From positions 15,891 through 79,890 of the forward strand of contig CAYUPO010000005.1 in assembly GCA_964446685.1 (NCBI GenBank): a DNA stretch of 64,000 nt, written 5' to 3'. This document shows, piece by piece, positions 61,773 to 64,000 of this stretch. A program made the translations under genes and the position numbers. The DNA is from CAZWRN01 sp964446685 (GTDB lineage: Bacteria; Patescibacteriota; Microgenomatia; Daviesbacterales; UBA10151). The first letter of the stretch is position 1. Each line of letters starts with the position of its first letter. The notes beneath the pieces are model-generated. The model was not told the DNA's origin. It saw only the letters and a program-made list of their open reading frames with translations, and did no database searches.

Positions 61773-62886
61773 ATGATTTAATAATTGAATTTATATTTTT
61801 TTCTGAATACTTACTGACAGCAAACCTTCTTGAATTTATCTCTAACTTTTTTAACACATTTGGATTACGCTTTAAATAGGCAATCTCCTTTTTTAGACTT
61901 TTTACCGAAATATCAATCAGTCTGGCAACTTTATCATTCACTACTTCCGGTATTGATCCCCGGTTTGATCCAAGTACAGCTGTTCCACAAGCCAGAGACT
62001 CAATAATCACTCTGCCAAATCCTTCATCATGTATTGAAGGAATTACTAAAAGATCTGCTGCATTATAATAATCAACCAACTCATCATTATTTAGTTTACC
62101 TACATACTTGATCTGATCCCTATTTTGAGCAATAGAGACAATTTTATTTCGTAAAGGACCATCCCCTGCTACAACCAATCTGATTTTGCCGGAAATATCC
62201 TCTAAAGCTTTGATCAAAAGCATTACCCCTTTTTCCGGAACCAGCCTACCAACAAATAAAACAGTAAAATACTTTTCAAGTCCAAACTTCTTTTTCTGTT
62301 TTAACTGATCTTTTTTGTAAAAATTTTTAAAATCAATCCAATAAGTAAACTGGCTTATTTTTTCATCAGGTAGTCCCAACTGTATAAATTCCAGGACTGA
62401 TTTTTTCGACAAACAAAGGATCTTATCAGCGTTTGAAAAAACCTGTTTGACAAAAAATGGATAAAGTCCTTTTTTGGGAAAGTTATACAATGAGTGAGTA
62501 CTAATAACTACCCGCTTACCAGTCAATTTACCCCAAAAAACGCCAACAGTACCCGCCACAACTCCATGAGCATGAATCACCTCAATTTTACTGTTGAAGA
62601 TAATAAATGGTGCAACAAAAAAAAGTCCGGGAAACAAATAAATAAATTCTAAAATCGGACTGGAAACCAATTTATAAAAAAACCCGCGAATCCAGGGCAG
62701 ACGATAAATCATCAGGTTTGTATCTTGTTCTATAAAAGGAGTTTTAATATCTGCTGACAGAGGATTATATGTTAAAACAGTCACCAGATACTTTCGCTTG
62801 ATCAGCCCTGCCACTAAATCATCCAGATGTGTTTCCACCCCTCCAAGATTTGGCGAAAAATGGGCAGTTAGCTGCAAAATTCTCAT
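61765..62886 (-). CDS. Glycosyltransferase family 4
   Basis: Start taken at ATG 62886 (MRILQLTAHFSPNLGGVETHL, 373 residues), because the longer frame runs far into the upstream gene and the usual GT4 start is here. GGVETH donor loop, VLFVGRLVPEKGVMLLIKAL, and the EX7E site VIPSIHDEGFGRVIIESLACGTAVLGSNRGSIPEVV. Close to the PimB/WaaG-like pattern. 4-bp overlap with the GT2 gene upstream. Confidence 0.9.
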   Translation of the reverse strand: MRILQLTAHFSPNLGGVETHLDDLVAGLIKRKYLVTVLTYNPLSADIKTPFIEQDTNLMIYRLPWIRGFFYKLVSSPILEFIYLFPGLFFVAPFIIFNSKIEVIHAHGVVAGTVGVFWGKLTGKRVVISTHSLYNFPKKGLYPFFVKQVFSNADKILCLSKKSVLEFIQLGLPDEKISQFTYWIDFKNFYKKDQLKQKKKFGLEKYFTVLFVGRLVPEKGVMLLIKALEDISGKIRLVVAGDGPLRNKIVSIAQNRDQIKYVGKLNNDELVDYYNAADLLVIPSIHDEGFGRVIIESLACGTAVLGSNRGSIPEVVNDKVARLIDISVKSLKKEIAYLKRNPNVLKKLEINSRRFAVSKYSEKNINSIIKSYD

Positions 62887-63713
62887 ATTTTGTTTATTTT
62901 CCCTTTCACAAACCCCCAGCCACCACTGATTTGCTCCACAGTTAACATCAAAAACATTGCTAAAGACAACACCGGACTGGCTATCAATTTTTTCCATTGT
63001 TTATAAAAAACTGGTCTTAAAATATAGATTGTTTTAGCTCCAACCAAAGAGACTTTATTTTTAGAAATATAAGAATGCGCCCGTAATCCATAATAATATT
63101 TTTTCCTTGCCAGATCTTTTAGCGATTCAATATGTTCATGATGAAATATGCTCTCACTAGTCCTGACTTGTTTAAAACCTTTAGCTTTAAGTCTTTCAGG
63201 TAAATCCCAGTCTTCAGGACCGGTAATTGATTCATCATACCCGCCAATTTGCTTAACTAAACCTGTTTTGAAAAACCGGGCTGCTTCAATATTTGAGTCC
63301 CCACTGTCATTATAAAAAGATCTCTCAAAAGCTTTAACTTTTTCCCAAAACCGCCATCCTCTGGATATTTCATTGACAACTACCATTCCAGTTTTCTTTG
63401 ATTTGCTGATTAATTTAACACATGATTCAATCACACTTTCAGAAAGTTCCATATCAGCATCAACAAAAAAAACAAACTCACCGTGGGACTGTTTTAGTCC
63501 AAAATTACGTTGAGCCGATCGTTCAGGTCCGGCATTAAACACCAGTGGAGTAATTTTTTTGGCTATTCTTTTTGTCAGGTCTTTTGAGTGATTATCAACT
63601 ACGATTAATTCAATTTTTTTATAAGTTTGTTTATTTACACTCTCCAACAATCTTTTTATATTTTGCTGTTCATTTTTAGTTGTCACGATAACTGAAACCA
63701 ATTTTTTTCTCAT
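62883..63713 (-). CDS. Glycosyltransferase family 2
   Basis: 276 residues. VSVIVTTKNEQQNIKRLL, LIVVDNHSKDLT, AGPERSAQRNFGLKQSHGEFVFFVDADMELS (DAD), then ITGPEDWDLPERLKAKGF as acceptor site. C-terminal hydrophobic segments (about 240-270, SPVLSLAMFLMLTVEQISGGWGF). This pattern is of GT2 enzymes paired with GT4 partners in surface glycan operons. ATGA-type overlap on both sides. Confidence 0.9.
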   Translation of the reverse strand: MRKKLVSVIVTTKNEQQNIKRLLESVNKQTYKKIELIVVDNHSKDLTKRIAKKITPLVFNAGPERSAQRNFGLKQSHGEFVFFVDADMELSESVIESCVKLISKSKKTGMVVVNEISRGWRFWEKVKAFERSFYNDSGDSNIEAARFFKTGLVKQIGGYDESITGPEDWDLPERLKAKGFKQVRTSESIFHHEHIESLKDLARKKYYYGLRAHSYISKNKVSLVGAKTIYILRPVFYKQWKKLIASPVLSLAMFLMLTVEQISGGWGFVKGKINKI

Positions 63714-64000
63714 ATAAATTTAATTTTCTTTGAAGCAAATAAAACCATCTTTAAAAGTAAAAATCCATGTCTAAACCGGCTGATATTTGTTTCACCATAA
63801 GTTCTGGCTTTATACCGGATTGGTATCTCAACAATTTTCAAATTCAACTTTGCTGCCCCAAAAATCAGATCAAAATCACCAAATGGGTCAAATTCCCCAA
63901 AGTAATTTCTATTTTTTACTATCTTTTCATAGTCTTTTCTAAATAACACTTTTGTCCCGCATAATGTATCTTTTATTTTTTGATCCAGCAAAAAGCTGAA
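63710..64000 (-). CDS. Polyprenyl-phosphate glycosyltransferase (DPM-like GT2), C-terminal part
   Basis: The frame is open at base 64000; the visible 96 codons start SFLLDQKIKDTLCGTKVLFRKDY. The CGTKV box and EFDPFGDFDLIFGAAKLNLKIVEIPIRYKARTYGETNISRFRHG stretch are the end of a dolichyl-phosphate-sugar-type GT2 that supplies lipid-linked sugar. It overlaps the next gene by 4 bp. The N-terminal half lies beyond the window. Confidence 0.82.
   Translation of the reverse strand, partial: FSFLLDQKIKDTLCGTKVLFRKDYEKIVKNRNYFGEFDPFGDFDLIFGAAKLNLKIVEIPIRYKARTYGETNISRFRHGFLLLKMVLFASKKIKFI

Noticed and set aside
1..64000. tRNA or rRNA genes
   Set aside because: I scanned the gaps for clover-leaf and GTTCGANNC-type signals and saw none; a tRNAscan run would settle it.
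1..64000. Prophage, insertion sequence or defence system
   Set aside because: No transposase, integrase, capsid, restriction or toxin-antitoxin genes were recognised; the repeats here are short non-coding palindromes.
1..64000. Alternative genetic code (UGA as glycine or tryptophan)
   Set aside because: Conserved proteins such as RsmH, GlyRS, the PBP and the DegT enzyme read through at full length with the standard code and no in-frame UGA.

Overview
AT-rich bacterial window, almost all on the minus strand. It looks like a scaffold from an uncultivated, small-genome bacterium. The best guess is Patescibacteria/CPR, Microgenomates-like, at moderate confidence and inferred from gene content only. 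The reasons are a stripped-down divisome/cell-wall set (mraZ, ftsL, class B PBP, a short MurE, a MurB-like gene), a single-chain glycyl-tRNA synthetase, a DUF4012 protein, very large multi-spanning glycosyltransferase-like proteins, and no outer-membrane (lipid A, Lpt, Bam) genes. Three runs of exactly 100 N (17491-17590, 55482-55581, 60512-60611) are scaffold gaps; two of them cut genes.

Layout. 1-9.7 kb, housekeeping: MurB-like (partial), murE-like, an unknown plus-strand gene, class B PBP, ftsL, mraZ with a promoter that overlaps 10-bp-spaced MraZ-type boxes, two unknown membrane-linked proteins, glyS behind a T-box leader with its terminator, recO and a methyltransferase. 9.7-16.1 kb: DUF4012 protein, a polyprenyl-phosphate sugar-1-phosphate transferase that could prime a glycan, two GT4 enzymes, and rsmH, which sits far from mraZ and carries an in-frame palindromic repeat insertion. 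16.1-37.3 kb: GT4 enzymes, a phase-variation-like 8-bp tandem array, O-antigen ligase/polymerase family protein, an acyltransferase, GT-C membrane enzymes, polyprenyl-linked GT2s, two giant AftD/YfhO-like proteins with an 80-residue membrane protein wedged between them, and a NodU-type carbamoyltransferase. 37.3-47.9 kb: methyltransferases, GT2s, three more large polytopic proteins and a small secreted DUF5667-like protein. 47.9-55.5 kb: FAD oxidoreductase, TIM-barrel isomerase, short-chain epimerase, and two GT2s with unusual metal-site motifs, then GT4 and a third AftD/YfhO-like protein. 55.6-64 kb: a sugar-modification set (formyltransferase, Gfo/Idh/MocA oxidoreductase, DegT aminotransferase, hexapeptide acyltransferase, UDP-GlcNAc 2-epimerase family protein) plus more glycosyltransferases.

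Taken together, about 50 kb encodes assembly of a complex, decorated surface polysaccharide or glycoprotein glycan. Soluble GT2/GT4 enzymes would build on a lipid carrier at the inner face. Polyprenyl-phosphate-linked sugars would feed the GT-C proteins outside. Methyl, carbamoyl, acetyl and probably formyl groups would decorate the product. No flippase, chain-length regulator or ABC exporter is seen, so export genes lie elsewhere or are unrecognised. Functions below are read from protein motifs without database searches.
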